Source: an uncultured Pelagibacteraceae bacterium (GTDB lineage Bacteria > Pseudomonadota > Alphaproteobacteria > Pelagibacterales > Pelagibacteraceae). From it: a stretch of 61,215 nt of DNA. The stretch is taken from the NCBI GenBank assembly GCA_902587735.1, contig CACIML010000002.1, forward strand, positions 1 to 61,215. The letters run 5' to 3'. The notes beneath the pieces were generated by a model. That model made no database searches, was not told the origin of the DNA, and worked only from the letters and a program-made list of their open reading frames with translations. The translations under genes were made by a program, and so were the position numbers. This document shows positions 33,355-44,492 of the stretch, one piece after another. The first letter of the stretch is position 1; each line of letters begins with the position of its first letter.

Positions 33355-34167
33355 TTAAAAGTTATCAATAAGTCTGACCTTATTAATATAATAAGCTACA
33401 AATAATCTAATTTTCTTATTTTTTGTTAGTGTAGTTAAATTTTTTTCATTTCTGATTTCCAGATAATCTATTTTAATATTAAATTTTTTCTGTAATTCTT
33501 TTTTTTTATTAAAAAGATAATTATTAAATTTATTATTTTTTTTTAAAGAAAATTTAAGTTTAAATAGATATTTAGATATTTGACCAGCTTGTTTAAGATC
33601 TTTTTTTGATAACAAAAAGTTTCTAGATGATAAAGCTAAAAAATTCTTATTTCTAACAGTTTTACAAGGAATTATAATATTTTTATATTTTTTTCCTATA
33701 AACTTATTAACTAGAAATAATTGTTGAAAATCTTTTTCACCCATAAATGTATAACTTGGATTTATTAATTTAATTAAACGATCCATTATGTCTAAAACTC
33801 CTTCGAAATGTCCTTTTCTAAACTTTGCACATAAAATTTTTTGATTTTTAGGTAAAAGAATTTTTTTTACTCTTTTTTCACTAAAAATCTCTTTAGTTGA
33901 AGGCATAAAAACAAAGTTCACATTAAGTTTTTTTAATATATTTAAGTCTTTGATTCTGTTTCTCGGATAATCTGCAAAATCTTTTTTATTATTAAATTGT
34001 TTGGGATTTACATAAATACTAACTAAAGTTTTATCACATTTATATTTAGATTTTTTTATTAAAGAAATATGACCATTATGAATTGATCCCATAGTTGGAA
34101 CAAAACCTAAATTCTTAATTTTGCATATTGCCTCTTTTAGGTCATTTTTAGTTCTTAAAATTTTCAT
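33355..34167 (-). CDS. panC: Pantothenate synthetase
   Basis: 'GFVPTMGSIHNGHISLIKKSK', 'SIYVNPKQFNNKKDFADYPR', 'FMGEKDFQQL', 'LALSSRN'. Confidence 0.94.
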   Translation of the reverse strand: MKILRTKNDLKEAICKIKNLGFVPTMGSIHNGHISLIKKSKYKCDKTLVSIYVNPKQFNNKKDFADYPRNRIKDLNILKKLNVNFVFMPSTKEIFSEKRVKKILLPKNQKILCAKFRKGHFEGVLDIMDRLIKLINPSYTFMGEKDFQQLFLVNKFIGKKYKNIIIPCKTVRNKNFLALSSRNFLLSKKDLKQAGQISKYLFKLKFSLKKNNKFNNYLFNKKKELQKKFNIKIDYLEIRNEKNLTTLTKNKKIRLFVAYYINKVRLIDNF

Positions 34168-34202
34168 TTGTAATAAATAAACTTTATAAGTAAAACATTT
34201 AA

Positions 34203-35018
34203 ATGATTAAACAAGCAATAATTCCTTTAGCTGGTTTAGGTACTAGATTGCTTCCTCTAACAAGTGTTTTCGCTAAGGAGTTATTACCTATAAACGGCAA
34301 GCCTGGGATTGAATACATTATAGATGAATGTATAGATGCTGGAATTAAAGAAATCATTTTTATTATTTCAAAAAAAAAAGTTATGATTAAAAATTATTTT
34401 TATAATGATAAACTTTTTAAAAAAATTATTAAGAAAAAAAAAGATAAAAGAATTTCAAATGAATTTAGAAAAATTTTAAAATATAAAAAAATGATTAAAT
34501 TTGTTTATCAAAATAATCCTCGCGGAACTGGAGACGCAGTTTTAAAAACTAGAAAATTTATTAAAGATAAATATTTTCTTATGTTGTTACCAGATGATCT
34601 GATAATTAAAAAAAACTGTTCAAAATCAATGATATCTGTACATAAAAAATACAAATCCTCAGTTATGGCTAGCATGAATGTTAATAAAAATAATGTATCA
34701 AGATGGGGAATTTATAATGTTAAAAAAAAAATTAATAATCAAAATTTTATTATCAATGATGTTGTTGAAAAGCCATCTGTAAAAAATGCACCATCAAATA
34801 AAGCAGTTATCGGCAGATATATATTACCAAAAATAATTTTTAATAAACTTTTAAAGCAAAAATCTGGAAAAGATGGCGAAATTCACATTACTGATGCCAT
34901 TCAATCTCTTATAAAAAATAATCAAAAATTTATTGGACATAGTTTTTCTGGTAAATATTTAGACTGTGGAACAATGGATGGATATATTAAATCATCTTTA
35001 GAAATTGCAAAAACATGA
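34203..35018 (+). CDS. galU: UTP--glucose-1-phosphate uridylyltransferase
   Basis: 'AIIPLAGLGTRLLPLTSVFAKELLPI', 'GTGDAVLKTRKFI', 'GRYILPKIIF'. Confidence 0.92.
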   Translation: MIKQAIIPLAGLGTRLLPLTSVFAKELLPINGKPGIEYIIDECIDAGIKEIIFIISKKKVMIKNYFYNDKLFKKIIKKKKDKRISNEFRKILKYKKMIKFVYQNNPRGTGDAVLKTRKFIKDKYFLMLLPDDLIIKKNCSKSMISVHKKYKSSVMASMNVNKNNVSRWGIYNVKKKINNQNFIINDVVEKPSVKNAPSNKAVIGRYILPKIIFNKLLKQKSGKDGEIHITDAIQSLIKNNQKFIGHSFSGKYLDCGTMDGYIKSSLEIAKT

Positions 35019-36316
35019 AACTTTGCATGATAGGTACTGGTTATGTCGGTTTAGTTAGCGGTGTATGTTTTGCAGATTTAGGTAATGAAGTCGTATGTGT
35101 AGATAAAGATTTAAACAAAATTGAAAAATTAAAAAAAGGAATTATTCCAATTTATGAACCTGGTTTAGAAGAATTAGTTAAAAAAAACCAAAAAAATGGA
35201 AGATTAAGATTTTCCAGCAACTTAAAAGATTGTATTATTAAATCTGATATTATTTTTATTTGTGTAGGAACGCCAACAAAAAAAAATGGTAGAGATGCAG
35301 ATTTGACACAAGTTTTTAATGTTACAAAAAAAATCAGAAGTTATATCAAATCAAAGTTTAAAATCGTAATCACTAAATCCACTGTTCCTGTTACTACAGG
35401 CGATCAAATAGAAAAAATACTTTTCAAAAACAAATCAAAGAAATTATTTTCAGTTGTTTCAAATCCTGAATTTCTTAGAGAAGGTGAGGCTATTAGGGAT
35501 TTTATTTATCCAGACAGAATTGTAATTGGTACTAGTAATGATAAAACTAACAAAATTTTAAAAAATCTTTATTCTCCATTAATTTCCAAGGGAGCTAAAT
35601 ATATTAATACAACAAGAAGAGCTTCTGAATTAATCAAGTATGCTTCTAATGCTTTTTTAGCAACCAAAATTACTTTTATTAACGAAATTGCTAATTTATG
35701 TGAAAAAACTAATATAAATGTTGAAGATATTTCAATTGGTATGGGTTTAGACAAGAGAATAGGCGGTCGTTTTTTAAGATCCGGACCTGCTTATGGTGGT
35801 TCTTGTTTTCCAAAAGACACAAAATCTATTGTTACTACAGCTGATAAATTTAAGGTAAATTTGTCTTTAATTAAAACTGTAATTAAATCAAATAAAAAAA
35901 GAACTTTATTACTTCTAAATAAAGTAAACGAAATATTAAAAGGTAAAATTAAAAATAAAAATATATGTTTTTTGGGAGTAACATTTAAAGCTAATACTGA
36001 TGATATGAGAGATTCATCAAGTTTAATAATGATTCCATCATTAGCTAAAAAGGGTGCTAAAATTAATTATTACGATCCATCGGGTGAAAAAAATTTTTTT
36101 AAAAAAATTAAAAATGTTATTTTTTCTAAAAATATCAAATCAGCAATACGTAATTCTGATTTAGTGATAATACATACTGAGTGGAATGATTTTAAATCCA
36201 TAAATTTTAAATCATTAATCAAAAAAAAGAATTTTGTTATTTACGACATGCGAAATATATACTCATCTTTAAAAATGAAAAAAGACAAAATTAAATACTT
36301 TGGTATAGGAAGATAA
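35015..36316 (+). CDS. ugd: UDP-glucose 6-dehydrogenase
   Basis: 'MIGTGYVGLVSGVCFADLGNEVVCVD', 'NPEFLREGEAIRDFIYPDRIVIG', 'GPAYGGSCFPKDT'. Confidence 0.94.
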   Translation: MKLCMIGTGYVGLVSGVCFADLGNEVVCVDKDLNKIEKLKKGIIPIYEPGLEELVKKNQKNGRLRFSSNLKDCIIKSDIIFICVGTPTKKNGRDADLTQVFNVTKKIRSYIKSKFKIVITKSTVPVTTGDQIEKILFKNKSKKLFSVVSNPEFLREGEAIRDFIYPDRIVIGTSNDKTNKILKNLYSPLISKGAKYINTTRRASELIKYASNAFLATKITFINEIANLCEKTNINVEDISIGMGLDKRIGGRFLRSGPAYGGSCFPKDTKSIVTTADKFKVNLSLIKTVIKSNKKRTLLLLNKVNEILKGKIKNKNICFLGVTFKANTDDMRDSSSLIMIPSLAKKGAKINYYDPSGEKNFFKKIKNVIFSKNIKSAIRNSDLVIIHTEWNDFKSINFKSLIKKKNFVIYDMRNIYSSLKMKKDKIKYFGIGR

Positions 36317-36317
36317 T

Positions 36318-36779
36318 TTATCTCAATTCAAAAATAGCGTCTACTTCAACAGCAACTCCTAATGGTAAACTGTTAGTACTAACAGCAGCTCTTGTATGCA
36401 TACCGTCATTTCCGAATATTGAAGCTATTAAATCAGATGCACCATTAATTACCTTAGGCTGCTCTGTAAAGTCATCAGTTGAGTTAACAAACCCAGTTAA
36501 TTTTATACATGACTTAATTTTTGATAAATCATTATCACAAGCTTTTTTTACTTGGGCAACAATACCTAATGCACATCTCTTTGCAGCATTATAACCAGAT
36601 TCAGTATTTAAATCTTTTCCAACTTTCCCTTTAATTAGTTGACCATTTTCATCAATAGAGATTTGTCCTGATACAAATAACATTTTACCTGAAATTTTTG
36701 TTGCCACATAATTTCCTACTGGCGCTTTTGCTTCAGGAAGTTTTATATTTAGTTCTTTTATTTTATTTTCATAATTCAT
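36318..36779 (-). CDS. RidA/YjgF-family protein
   Basis: 'GNYVATKISGKMLFVSGQIS', 'RAAVSTNSLPLGVAVEVDAIFEL'. Confidence 0.88.
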   Translation of the reverse strand: MNYENKIKELNIKLPEAKAPVGNYVATKISGKMLFVSGQISIDENGQLIKGKVGKDLNTESGYNAAKRCALGIVAQVKKACDNDLSKIKSCIKLTGFVNSTDDFTEQPKVINGASDLIASIFGNDGMHTRAAVSTNSLPLGVAVEVDAIFELR

Positions 36780-39361
36780 TTTGATTTTCTTTTTTTTGAT
36801 TTCTTAGTTTTATCGTATTCTTTTCTTTTCTCAATTAATATTAATGCTTCCTCCATTGTAAGTTCTATAGGATCTTTTTCCTCAGGTATTGTTGCATTAA
36901 GTGATTTGTATTTAATATAAGGTCCGTATTGACCTTTCATAACTCTTACAGGTTTTTTATCTTCAGGATGTTCTCCTAAATCTTTTATTATTGAAGATGA
37001 CATTCTACCAGGCTTAGCTTCAGCTATTAGTGTTATTGCTCTATTTAAACCTATTGAAAATATCTCTTCTATATTCTCTATTCGTGCAGATTTATTTTCA
37101 CATTTAAGGTAAGGACCAAACCTTCCTGTATTTAATGTAATTTCTTTTTGATTGTCAGGATTTATTCCTAAAGATTTTGGTAATGAACATAAAAATTGAG
37201 CCTTTTTTAAATCAATACTTTTTATTTCTAATCCTTTAGGTATAGATACGTTTTTTAAAAGTTCATTAACATCTGATTTTAGTTTTTTGGTTTTTTTCTT
37301 TTTTTTAGTATCTTTTTCAACTTCAATATCAGCACGAATTTTTTCGTACTGAAGGTAAGGACCAAATCTACCATTCTTTAAATATATGTCGTTTCCATTT
37401 TCATGTTTACCTATGAATTTAGGTTCAGCAAGTTGCGCTTGTGCAGCAGCTTTTGCTTTAGATAAAGGGCGGGTAAACTTACATTCAGGATAATTTGAAC
37501 AACCAATAAAAGCACCACCTCTAAAACTGTTTTTTAAACTGAGTGTTCCTGAACTACATAACTTGCATTTTCTAACTATATTTCCTTCATTGTCTTTATC
37601 AAAAATTAAATCTCCCAAACTATCATTAAGCAAATCTAAAACCTCCCTAGTTCTTTTTTCTTTTACTTCAGATACATTGCTATTAAAATCCTTCCAAAAA
37701 AGCTCTAAAACTTTAATCCAGCTTTCTTTTCCAGTAGTGATTTCATCAAGCTGATCTTCCAAGCCAGCTGTAAAATTATAATCTACATATTTTGAGAATA
37801 GCTTCTCTAAAAAAGCTGAAATTAACTTTCCTCTATCTGTAGGAAAAAACCTTTTATTTAATATTTCTGCATAACCTCTATTAGCTATAGTTGAGATAAT
37901 GCTAGCATATGTAGATGGTCTTCCAATGCCTAATTCTTCTAATTTTTTTACTAAAGTTGCCTCAGAATATCTTGGTGGAGGTTGAGTGAAGTGCTGTTCA
38001 TCTAAAAAAGATTCAATATTAACTGGTCCATTAGACATTTCTGGCAATATACTTTCATCATCATCTTTATTTGGGTTGTTATAAACTTTTAAATAACCGT
38101 CAAATTTTAAAACAGAACCACTGACTTTACATATCGTGTCATTACTATCAGTGGCAATAGTAATTGTGTTTCTGTAAAATTGAGCGGTTTCCATTTGTGA
38201 AGAAAGAGCTCTACTCCAAATCAAATTATACAATTTGTTTTGATCACTGCTTAAAAATTTTTTAACACTTTGTGGAGATCTTTTAATATCTGTTGGTCTT
38301 ATTGCTTCGTGTGCTTCTTGCGCATTTTTTGCTTTTTTTCCAGAATAATTTAATGAACTTTCAGGTAAATATTCATTTCCAAATTCTTTTTTAATATAAT
38401 CTCTAAATATTGAAACAGCATCTTCAGATAAATTTGTACCATCAGTTCTCATATAGGTAATTAAACCTATAGTTTCACCATCAATTTCAATACCTTGATA
38501 AAGTCTTTGTGCAATTTGCATTGTCCTTGATGCACCAAATCCAAGTCTACTTGATGAAACTTGTTGAAGAGTGGAAGTTGTAAAAGGTCCAGAGGGATTT
38601 CTTTTTATTATTTTGCTAGAGATATCCGTAATGTTGAATTTTTTATTTTTAATACTAGATATTGCAATGTCAATTTCATTTTTGTTTTTAAAAGAAAATT
38701 TTTCAATTTTTTTATTATCAAGTTGACTGACGCTAGCAATGATAGATTGATTTTTCTTGTTCGTAAACTTTACACTCAATGTCCAAAATTCTTCAGGTTT
38801 GAAAGATTCAATTTCATGCTCTCGTTCTGTAATTAACTTAAGAGCTACAGATTGAACTCTACCAGCAGACTTAGATCCAGGCAATTTAGTCCATAGAATT
38901 GGAGAAATATTAAAACCTACTAAGTAATCCAAAGCTCGTCTTGCCATATAAGCATCAACTAATAGTGGTTCAATTTGTCTTGGATTTTCGATACCTTGTA
39001 TTACAGCTTTTTTTGTTATTTCGTTAAAAACTACTCGCTCAATCTCTTTATCTTTTAAGAGTTTTTTTTCACTAAGATACTCTTTTACATGCCAAGCTAT
39101 AGCTTCACCTTCTCGATCTGGGTCTGTAGCAAGTATAATTTTTTTGGAGTCTTTTGCAGCTTCTGTAATTTCTTTTAAATACTTTTTTGAAAAGTTGTCT
39201 ATTTCCCATTCCATTTTAAAATCATGTTCTGGATCAACAGATCCATTTTTTGAAGGAAGGTCTCTAATATGTCCATAGCTTGCTAAAACTGTATAATTAT
39301 TACCAAGATATTTGTTAATAGTTTTAGCTTTTGCAGGGCTTTCAACAATGACGAGATTCAT
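36776..39361 (-). CDS. topA: DNA topoisomerase I (likely start at 39361; ORF track starts at 39370)
   Basis: 'LVIVESPAKAKTINKYLG', 'ATDPDREGEAIAWH', 'ITYMRTDGTNLS', zinc-finger 'CKLCSSGTL...GCSNYPEC', repeated 'GRFGPYL' motifs. Confidence 0.97.
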   Translation of the reverse strand: MNLVIVESPAKAKTINKYLGNNYTVLASYGHIRDLPSKNGSVDPEHDFKMEWEIDNFSKKYLKEITEAAKDSKKIILATDPDREGEAIAWHVKEYLSEKKLLKDKEIERVVFNEITKKAVIQGIENPRQIEPLLVDAYMARRALDYLVGFNISPILWTKLPGSKSAGRVQSVALKLITEREHEIESFKPEEFWTLSVKFTNKKNQSIIASVSQLDNKKIEKFSFKNKNEIDIAISSIKNKKFNITDISSKIIKRNPSGPFTTSTLQQVSSSRLGFGASRTMQIAQRLYQGIEIDGETIGLITYMRTDGTNLSEDAVSIFRDYIKKEFGNEYLPESSLNYSGKKAKNAQEAHEAIRPTDIKRSPQSVKKFLSSDQNKLYNLIWSRALSSQMETAQFYRNTITIATDSNDTICKVSGSVLKFDGYLKVYNNPNKDDDESILPEMSNGPVNIESFLDEQHFTQPPPRYSEATLVKKLEELGIGRPSTYASIISTIANRGYAEILNKRFFPTDRGKLISAFLEKLFSKYVDYNFTAGLEDQLDEITTGKESWIKVLELFWKDFNSNVSEVKEKRTREVLDLLNDSLGDLIFDKDNEGNIVRKCKLCSSGTLSLKNSFRGGAFIGCSNYPECKFTRPLSKAKAAAQAQLAEPKFIGKHENGNDIYLKNGRFGPYLQYEKIRADIEVEKDTKKKKKTKKLKSDVNELLKNVSIPKGLEIKSIDLKKAQFLCSLPKSLGINPDNQKEITLNTGRFGPYLKCENKSARIENIEEIFSIGLNRAITLIAEAKPGRMSSSIIKDLGEHPEDKKPVRVMKGQYGPYIKYKSLNATIPEEKDPIELTMEEALILIEKRKEYDKTKKSKKRKSK

Positions 39362-39397
39362 ATTTAACAAACTACCTAATAGGTTTGGATAGTCAAA

Positions 39398-39973
39398 TTA
39401 ATAAATTTTTGCCTTAGATTCTTCTTTATTTTTCAAGCGTTTAATATTTTCTCTATGTGTATAAAATATTAAAATAAACATTATTAAAAAAAATACTAAA
39501 TTTTGATTAGTAAAAAAAAATAAATAAATAGGAATACTTAAACTTGCAAAGAGTGATGATAAAGAAGAATATTTGGAAATAAAAAAAGTTAAAAACCAAA
39601 CTCCTATAAAAACTAATCCTATAGATAAATTAATTGAAAATAATATTCCAACATATGTAGCTACACCTTTTCCTCCATTGAATTTAAGCCAAATGGGAAA
39701 AACGTGACCTAAAAAAATACATAAAGAAGCAATAAAAATATAATCAGTATAATTTAATTTTATATAAATAATAGGGATTACAGCTTTGATAATATCTAAA
39801 AATAAAGTTGTATATCCAATGGTTTTATTACCAGTTCGTAATACATTTGTTGCTCCAATATTACCAGAGCCAATATTTCTAATATCTTTTTTTAAAAAAA
39901 ATTTTGTTAAAACAAAACCAAATGGAATTGACCCAACAAGATATGAAAGCATAGATATTATTAAAATTTCCAT
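39398..39973 (-). CDS. plsY: Acyl-phosphate glycerol-3-phosphate acyltransferase
   Basis: 'YLVGSIPFGFVLTKFF', 'RNIGSGNIGATNVLRTG', 'FLGHVFPIWLKFNGGKGVATYVG'. Confidence 0.93.
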   Translation of the reverse strand: MEILIISMLSYLVGSIPFGFVLTKFFLKKDIRNIGSGNIGATNVLRTGNKTIGYTTLFLDIIKAVIPIIYIKLNYTDYIFIASLCIFLGHVFPIWLKFNGGKGVATYVGILFSINLSIGLVFIGVWFLTFFISKYSSLSSLFASLSIPIYLFFFTNQNLVFFLIMFILIFYTHRENIKRLKNKEESKAKIY

Positions 39974-39975
39974 AT

Positions 39976-41262
39976 TTATAGCTTAAATAACTCAACACCT
40001 TTTACAAATGTATTTGTAATTTTTCCTTGGAGTTTTTTATTTTCTATAGAAGTATTTTTTGATTTTGAGATTAATTTTTCTTTTTTTACAATCCAAGGTT
40101 TATTTATATCAACAATACAGAAATCAGCATCATTACCAATTGTAAGATTGCCTTTATCAATTTTTAATATTTTTGCTGGATTAGAAGACAAAGCTTGAAT
40201 TATTTTTTCCAATTTAACAGAACCATTGTGATAAAGTTCAAGACTTAAAGGTAATAATGTTTCAATACCAGAAGAGCCTGTAGCTGCTTGTGCAAAAGTT
40301 AATCTTTTTTGTTCTTCATCCTCAGGCTTATGATCTGAAACAATAACATCAATTATATTATTGTTTAAACCGTTAACTAAAGCTAATCTATCATCTTCAG
40401 TTCTTAGTGGAGGGGAGAGTTTTAAAAAAGTTCTAAAATCTCCTATATCATTTTCATTCAAGGATAAATTATTTATTGAAACACCACACGTAAATTTAAC
40501 TTTGTTCTTTCTTTCGTTAATAATTTCTACAGATTTTTTAGATGAGATTTGTGAAATATGGTATCTACATCTAATACTTTCTAGTAATGTTAAGTCTCTT
40601 TCAATAATAATTAGCTCTGCTAAATCTGGAATTCCTTGTAACCCTAGTTTTGTTGCAATAATTCCATCATTTATCATTCCATTTTTTGATAATTCTACAT
40701 CTTCAGCGTGTTGTATTATTAAAGAGTTTAAATCATGTGCAGATTTCATAATTCTAGACATTAATCTAGTATTTTGAATGGTTTTTATACCATCTGTAAA
40801 TGCAACAATTCCTTTTTTTTGAAGAAGACCAAACTCAGTCATATTATTTCCTTCTAAATTTTTTGTTAGCGATGCAGTAGGAAAAATATTTATTTTAGAT
40901 TTATCTCTGCCTCTTCTTTTTAAAAAATCTACTATAGATACATTGTCAATAACAGGATCTGTATTAGGCATTGTAACTACAGAAGTAACTCCACCAGATA
41001 AAGCGGCGTTACTTAATGTTCTAAAATTTTCCTTATATTCATATCCTGGTTCTCCAACAAAGACTCGCATATCAATTAATCCTGGGAATATATGTTTACC
41101 CTGAAGGTCAATTGTTTTTTCCCTTGAAGGTATATTGTTTTTATTGACTTTTTTTCCTACTGCCTCAATTGTACCATTTTCACTGATAATTAATCCACCA
41201 ACTTCAATTAGAGAATTATGAGGATCAACTATATTAGCATTTAAAAAATATTGTTTTTTCAT
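39976..41262 (-). CDS. pyrC: Dihydroorotase
   Basis: '[46 protein letters not shown]', '[33 protein letters not shown]'. Confidence 0.9.
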   Translation of the reverse strand: MKKQYFLNANIVDPHNSLIEVGGLIISENGTIEAVGKKVNKNNIPSREKTIDLQGKHIFPGLIDMRVFVGEPGYEYKENFRTLSNAALSGGVTSVVTMPNTDPVIDNVSIVDFLKRRGRDKSKINIFPTASLTKNLEGNNMTEFGLLQKKGIVAFTDGIKTIQNTRLMSRIMKSAHDLNSLIIQHAEDVELSKNGMINDGIIATKLGLQGIPDLAELIIIERDLTLLESIRCRYHISQISSKKSVEIINERKNKVKFTCGVSINNLSLNENDIGDFRTFLKLSPPLRTEDDRLALVNGLNNNIIDVIVSDHKPEDEEQKRLTFAQAATGSSGIETLLPLSLELYHNGSVKLEKIIQALSSNPAKILKIDKGNLTIGNDADFCIVDINKPWIVKKEKLISKSKNTSIENKKLQGKITNTFVKGVELFKL

Positions 41263-42203
41263 TTTTCACAAAATATTTTAAGGCAAGCCATTCTTACAGC
41301 CACACCTAATTCAACTTGTTCTTTAATTACACTTCTATTTATGTCGTCAGCTAAATTTGTATCAATTTCAATACCCCTGTTCATAGGCCCTGGATGCATA
41401 ATTAACGCATCGTCTTTAGCGCAACTTAGTTTGTCTTGAGTTAAACCATAATATTCATAATACTCTCTATTTGATGATAAAAATGAACTAGTCATTCTTT
41501 CATTTTGTAATCTTAACATCATGACAATGTCACAATCTTTTAATCCTTTTTTCATATCCGAAAATTTATTAACACCAAATTTTTCAATGTCTTCAGGCAT
41601 TAAGTTTGTTGGAGAAATTATATTTACTTCAGCACCAAGCATAGTTAATAAATAAATGTTGGATCTAGCTACTCTTGAATGTAAAATATCACCACATATA
41701 GCAATTTTTAAACCTTGAATTTTTTCTTTTTTTTCAATTATTGTTAATGCATCCAATAATGCTTGAGTTGGATGTTCGCGTCTTCCATCACCAGCATTAA
41801 TTACAGAACAATTAACTTTTTGTGATAATAAGTTACAAGCTCCTGAGTCTTGATGTCTGATAACAATTAAATCTGGATGCATTGCATTCAATGTCATTGC
41901 AGTATCAATTAATGTTTCTCCTTTTTTAATTGCTGAATTTACTATGTTCATTGACATAACATCTGCACCTAACCTTTTTCCAGCTAACTCAAAAGAGCTT
42001 TGCGTTCTTGTAGAAGGTTCAAAAAACAAATTGATTTGTGTTTTTCCTCTTAGAACATCTAACTTTTTACTCTTGCTTTTATTTAGATTAATAAATTGTT
42101 TAGCCTCGTTAAGTATGAAGTTGATATCCGAAACTAATAAGTTTTGAATACCCAGCAAGTGTTTTTGAGAAATTTTAACAGCTTTATCTGATTTAATTGC
42201 CAT
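41259..42203 (-). CDS. pyrB: Aspartate carbamoyltransferase catalytic subunit
   Basis: '[25 protein letters not shown]', '[13 protein letters not shown]', '[17 protein letters not shown]', '[13 protein letters not shown]'. Confidence 0.97.
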   Translation of the reverse strand: MAIKSDKAVKISQKHLLGIQNLLVSDINFILNEAKQFINLNKSKSKKLDVLRGKTQINLFFEPSTRTQSSFELAGKRLGADVMSMNIVNSAIKKGETLIDTAMTLNAMHPDLIVIRHQDSGACNLLSQKVNCSVINAGDGRREHPTQALLDALTIIEKKEKIQGLKIAICGDILHSRVARSNIYLLTMLGAEVNIISPTNLMPEDIEKFGVNKFSDMKKGLKDCDIVMMLRLQNERMTSSFLSSNREYYEYYGLTQDKLSCAKDDALIMHPGPMNRGIEIDTNLADDINRSVIKEQVELGVAVRMACLKIFCEK

Positions 42204-42245
42204 TAAAACTAACTCTATAACTATTAACCTTCAATAACGCAAGTA

Positions 42246-42701
42246 TTAATTTTTTAAGTAATCTAGAGCTCCTTGGAGTATGAAAGCAGCAGCATTTTGA
42301 TCTATTTTTTTTATTTTTTTAGAAATATTCACATCAAGTTGGCTAGATAAATTAAAAGCCCCAACTGTTGATAGTCTTTCATCCCATAGGCAAACCGGCA
42401 AATCAATAGATTTAGATATATTAATTGAAATATCTTTAACTGATTGAGCAGATGGTCCTGAAGAACCATCCATATTTATTGGATTTCCTATTACTATTCC
42501 TTTAATATTATTCTCTTTAATAATTTCTTTTAATTCATCTATAAAATTAGCTGTGTTAACTCTGTCAATTGTTTTATAAGGAGTAGCTATAGACTGCTTT
42601 TCATCACATATTGAGACGCCAATTCTTTTAGAACCTAAATCTAATCCAATTAATCTTGTTTTAGAGGTTTGTTTTTTTTTAAAATCTTCAATTGTGATCA
42701 T
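42246..42701 (-). CDS. ruvX: RuvX/YqgF-family putative pre-16S rRNA nuclease
   Basis: 'LIGLDLGSKRIGVSICDEKQSIATP', 'GIVIGNPINMDGSSGP', 'LWDERLSTVGA'. Confidence 0.92.
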   Translation of the reverse strand: MITIEDFKKKQTSKTRLIGLDLGSKRIGVSICDEKQSIATPYKTIDRVNTANFIDELKEIIKENNIKGIVIGNPINMDGSSGPSAQSVKDISINISKSIDLPVCLWDERLSTVGAFNLSSQLDVNISKKIKKIDQNAAAFILQGALDYLKN

Positions 42702-42750
42702 ATTGTATATTTTATACTTAAGTGTTACTTTGCAATAATTTAAATATCAT

Positions 42751-43038
42751 ATGACAATTGATCTTAAAACAGTAAAAAAAATTTCAAAATTAGCAAGAAT
42801 TTCTGTTGATAGTGAAAAAGCTAAAAAGTTAGAGAATGATTTAAACTCTATATTTGAGTTTATTGAAAAATTAAATCAACTCGACACATCAAAATCTGAA
42901 CCTTTAACGTCAGTTGTTGATGCTAAACTGCAATTGAGAAAAGACGAAATAAAATCTAAAAATATAAGAGATCAAATTTTAAAAAACTCACCAGATAAGA
43001 ACAAGGACTTTTTTGTTGTACCTAAGGTAGTTGAATAA
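42751..43038 (+). CDS. gatC: Asp-tRNA(Asn)/Glu-tRNA(Gln) amidotransferase subunit C
   Basis: 'VKKISKLARISVDSEKAKKLENDLNSIFEFIEKLNQLD'; directly upstream of gatA. Confidence 0.95.
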   Translation: MTIDLKTVKKISKLARISVDSEKAKKLENDLNSIFEFIEKLNQLDTSKSEPLTSVVDAKLQLRKDEIKSKNIRDQILKNSPDKNKDFFVVPKVVE

Positions 43039-44492
43039 TGTCAAATATTTTAGACTTTACATTGGTAGATTTAGTAGAGAAGATTAAAAAAAAAGATTTA
43101 TCTTCTAAAGAAATTACAAAGGCCTATGTTGAAAGATCTGAAAAATCAAAAAAATTAAATACATACATCACTGATGATTTTAAAAATGCTTTAAAAAAAG
43201 CAGATAATTTTGATAGTAAACCTGATTTTAATAAAAAACTACCAGGTATACCTATAGCGGTTAAAGATTTGTTTTGTACAAAAAATTTAAGAACTACAGC
43301 AGGAAGTAAAATATTAGAAAACTTTATACCAACATATGAATCTACTGTAACAAATAATATTTGGAATGAAGGGGGTATTCTTTTAGGAAAACTTAATTGT
43401 GATGAATTTGCAATGGGCTCTTCTAATGAAACTAGTTTTTTTGGTAACGTGCAAAGTCCTGTTGGTGAGAAATTAGTACCAGGTGGATCATCAGGAGGTT
43501 CAGCTTCCGCTTTAAGAGCAAAATTAACACCAGCAACGATAGGTACTGATACTGGTGGTTCAATACGACAACCAGCGTCATTTACTGGTATTGTTGGTTT
43601 AAAACCAACTTATGGTAGCTGCTCAAGATATGGAATAGTTGCTTTCGCATCATCTCTAGATCAAGCTGGTCCTATGACACAAGATGTTAAAGATTGTTCT
43701 TTGTTACTTAGTGTTATTAGTTCTTATGACAATAATGACTCGACTTCAATAAATTTTAAACGTGGCGATTATTTAAAAAAATTAAGCAAATCAATTAAAG
43801 GAAAAAAAATTGGTATTCCTAAAGAGTATAGAGTTGAGGGAATGCCTAAAGAAATTGAAGACCTTTGGCAAAAAGGAATTACTATTGCAAAAGAAGCAGG
43901 AGCTGAGATTCTTGATATTTCTCTACCAAACACCAATTATGCTTTGCCTGCCTATTATATAGTTGCGCCGGCTGAAGCGTCATCAAACTTAGCAAGGTAT
44001 GATGGAGTAAAATATGGTTTTAGATCTAAAGGAAAGAATTTAATTGATATGTATGAAAAAACTAGATCAGAAGGTTTTGGTAATGAAGTTAAAAGACGAA
44101 TAATGATAGGCACATATGTTTTGTCGTCTGGTTATTATGATGCTTATTACCTTAAAGCACAAAAAGTTAGAAGATTGATTAAAAATGACTTTGATGAAGT
44201 GTACAAAAAAGTTGATGCAATTTTAACTCCATCCACACCAAGCTCTGCATTTAAAATTGGTGAAAAAACAAATGATCCTGTTTCTATGTACTTGAATGAT
44301 ATATTCACTGTTCCAATAAACTTAGCTGGGCTACCTGCAATTTCAATTCCAGCTGGTCATGATGAAAAAGGCTACCCTTTGGGCTTACAAATTATTGGTA
44401 AAGCTTTTGATGAGCAAAATATTTTAAATATTGCTTATTCTTTAGAAGAAGAAATAAATTTTAAAAATAAAATAGATGATTGGTGGATGTAA
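43038..44492 (+). CDS. gatA: Asp-tRNA(Asn)/Glu-tRNA(Gln) amidotransferase subunit A
   Basis: Amidase signature '[45 protein letters not shown]'. Confidence 0.98.
   Translation: MSNILDFTLVDLVEKIKKKDLSSKEITKAYVERSEKSKKLNTYITDDFKNALKKADNFDSKPDFNKKLPGIPIAVKDLFCTKNLRTTAGSKILENFIPTYESTVTNNIWNEGGILLGKLNCDEFAMGSSNETSFFGNVQSPVGEKLVPGGSSGGSASALRAKLTPATIGTDTGGSIRQPASFTGIVGLKPTYGSCSRYGIVAFASSLDQAGPMTQDVKDCSLLLSVISSYDNNDSTSINFKRGDYLKKLSKSIKGKKIGIPKEYRVEGMPKEIEDLWQKGITIAKEAGAEILDISLPNTNYALPAYYIVAPAEASSNLARYDGVKYGFRSKGKNLIDMYEKTRSEGFGNEVKRRIMIGTYVLSSGYYDAYYLKAQKVRRLIKNDFDEVYKKVDAILTPSTPSSAFKIGEKTNDPVSMYLNDIFTVPINLAGLPAISIPAGHDEKGYPLGLQIIGKAFDEQNILNIAYSLEEEINFKNKIDDWWM

Noticed and set aside
34203-36316. 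Start of a polysaccharide/glycosylation island (galU-ugd)
   Set aside because: Only the two nucleotide-sugar genes are present; neighbours are panC and ridA, with no glycosyltransferases or exporters.
36788-39361. Repeat array suggested by recurring GRFGPYL coding motifs
   Set aside because: These are the normal C-terminal repeat motifs of topoisomerase I, not a DNA repeat.
40361-40777. 138-aa plus-strand ORF inside pyrC
   Set aside because: Antisense to pyrC, which has clear dihydroorotase motifs.
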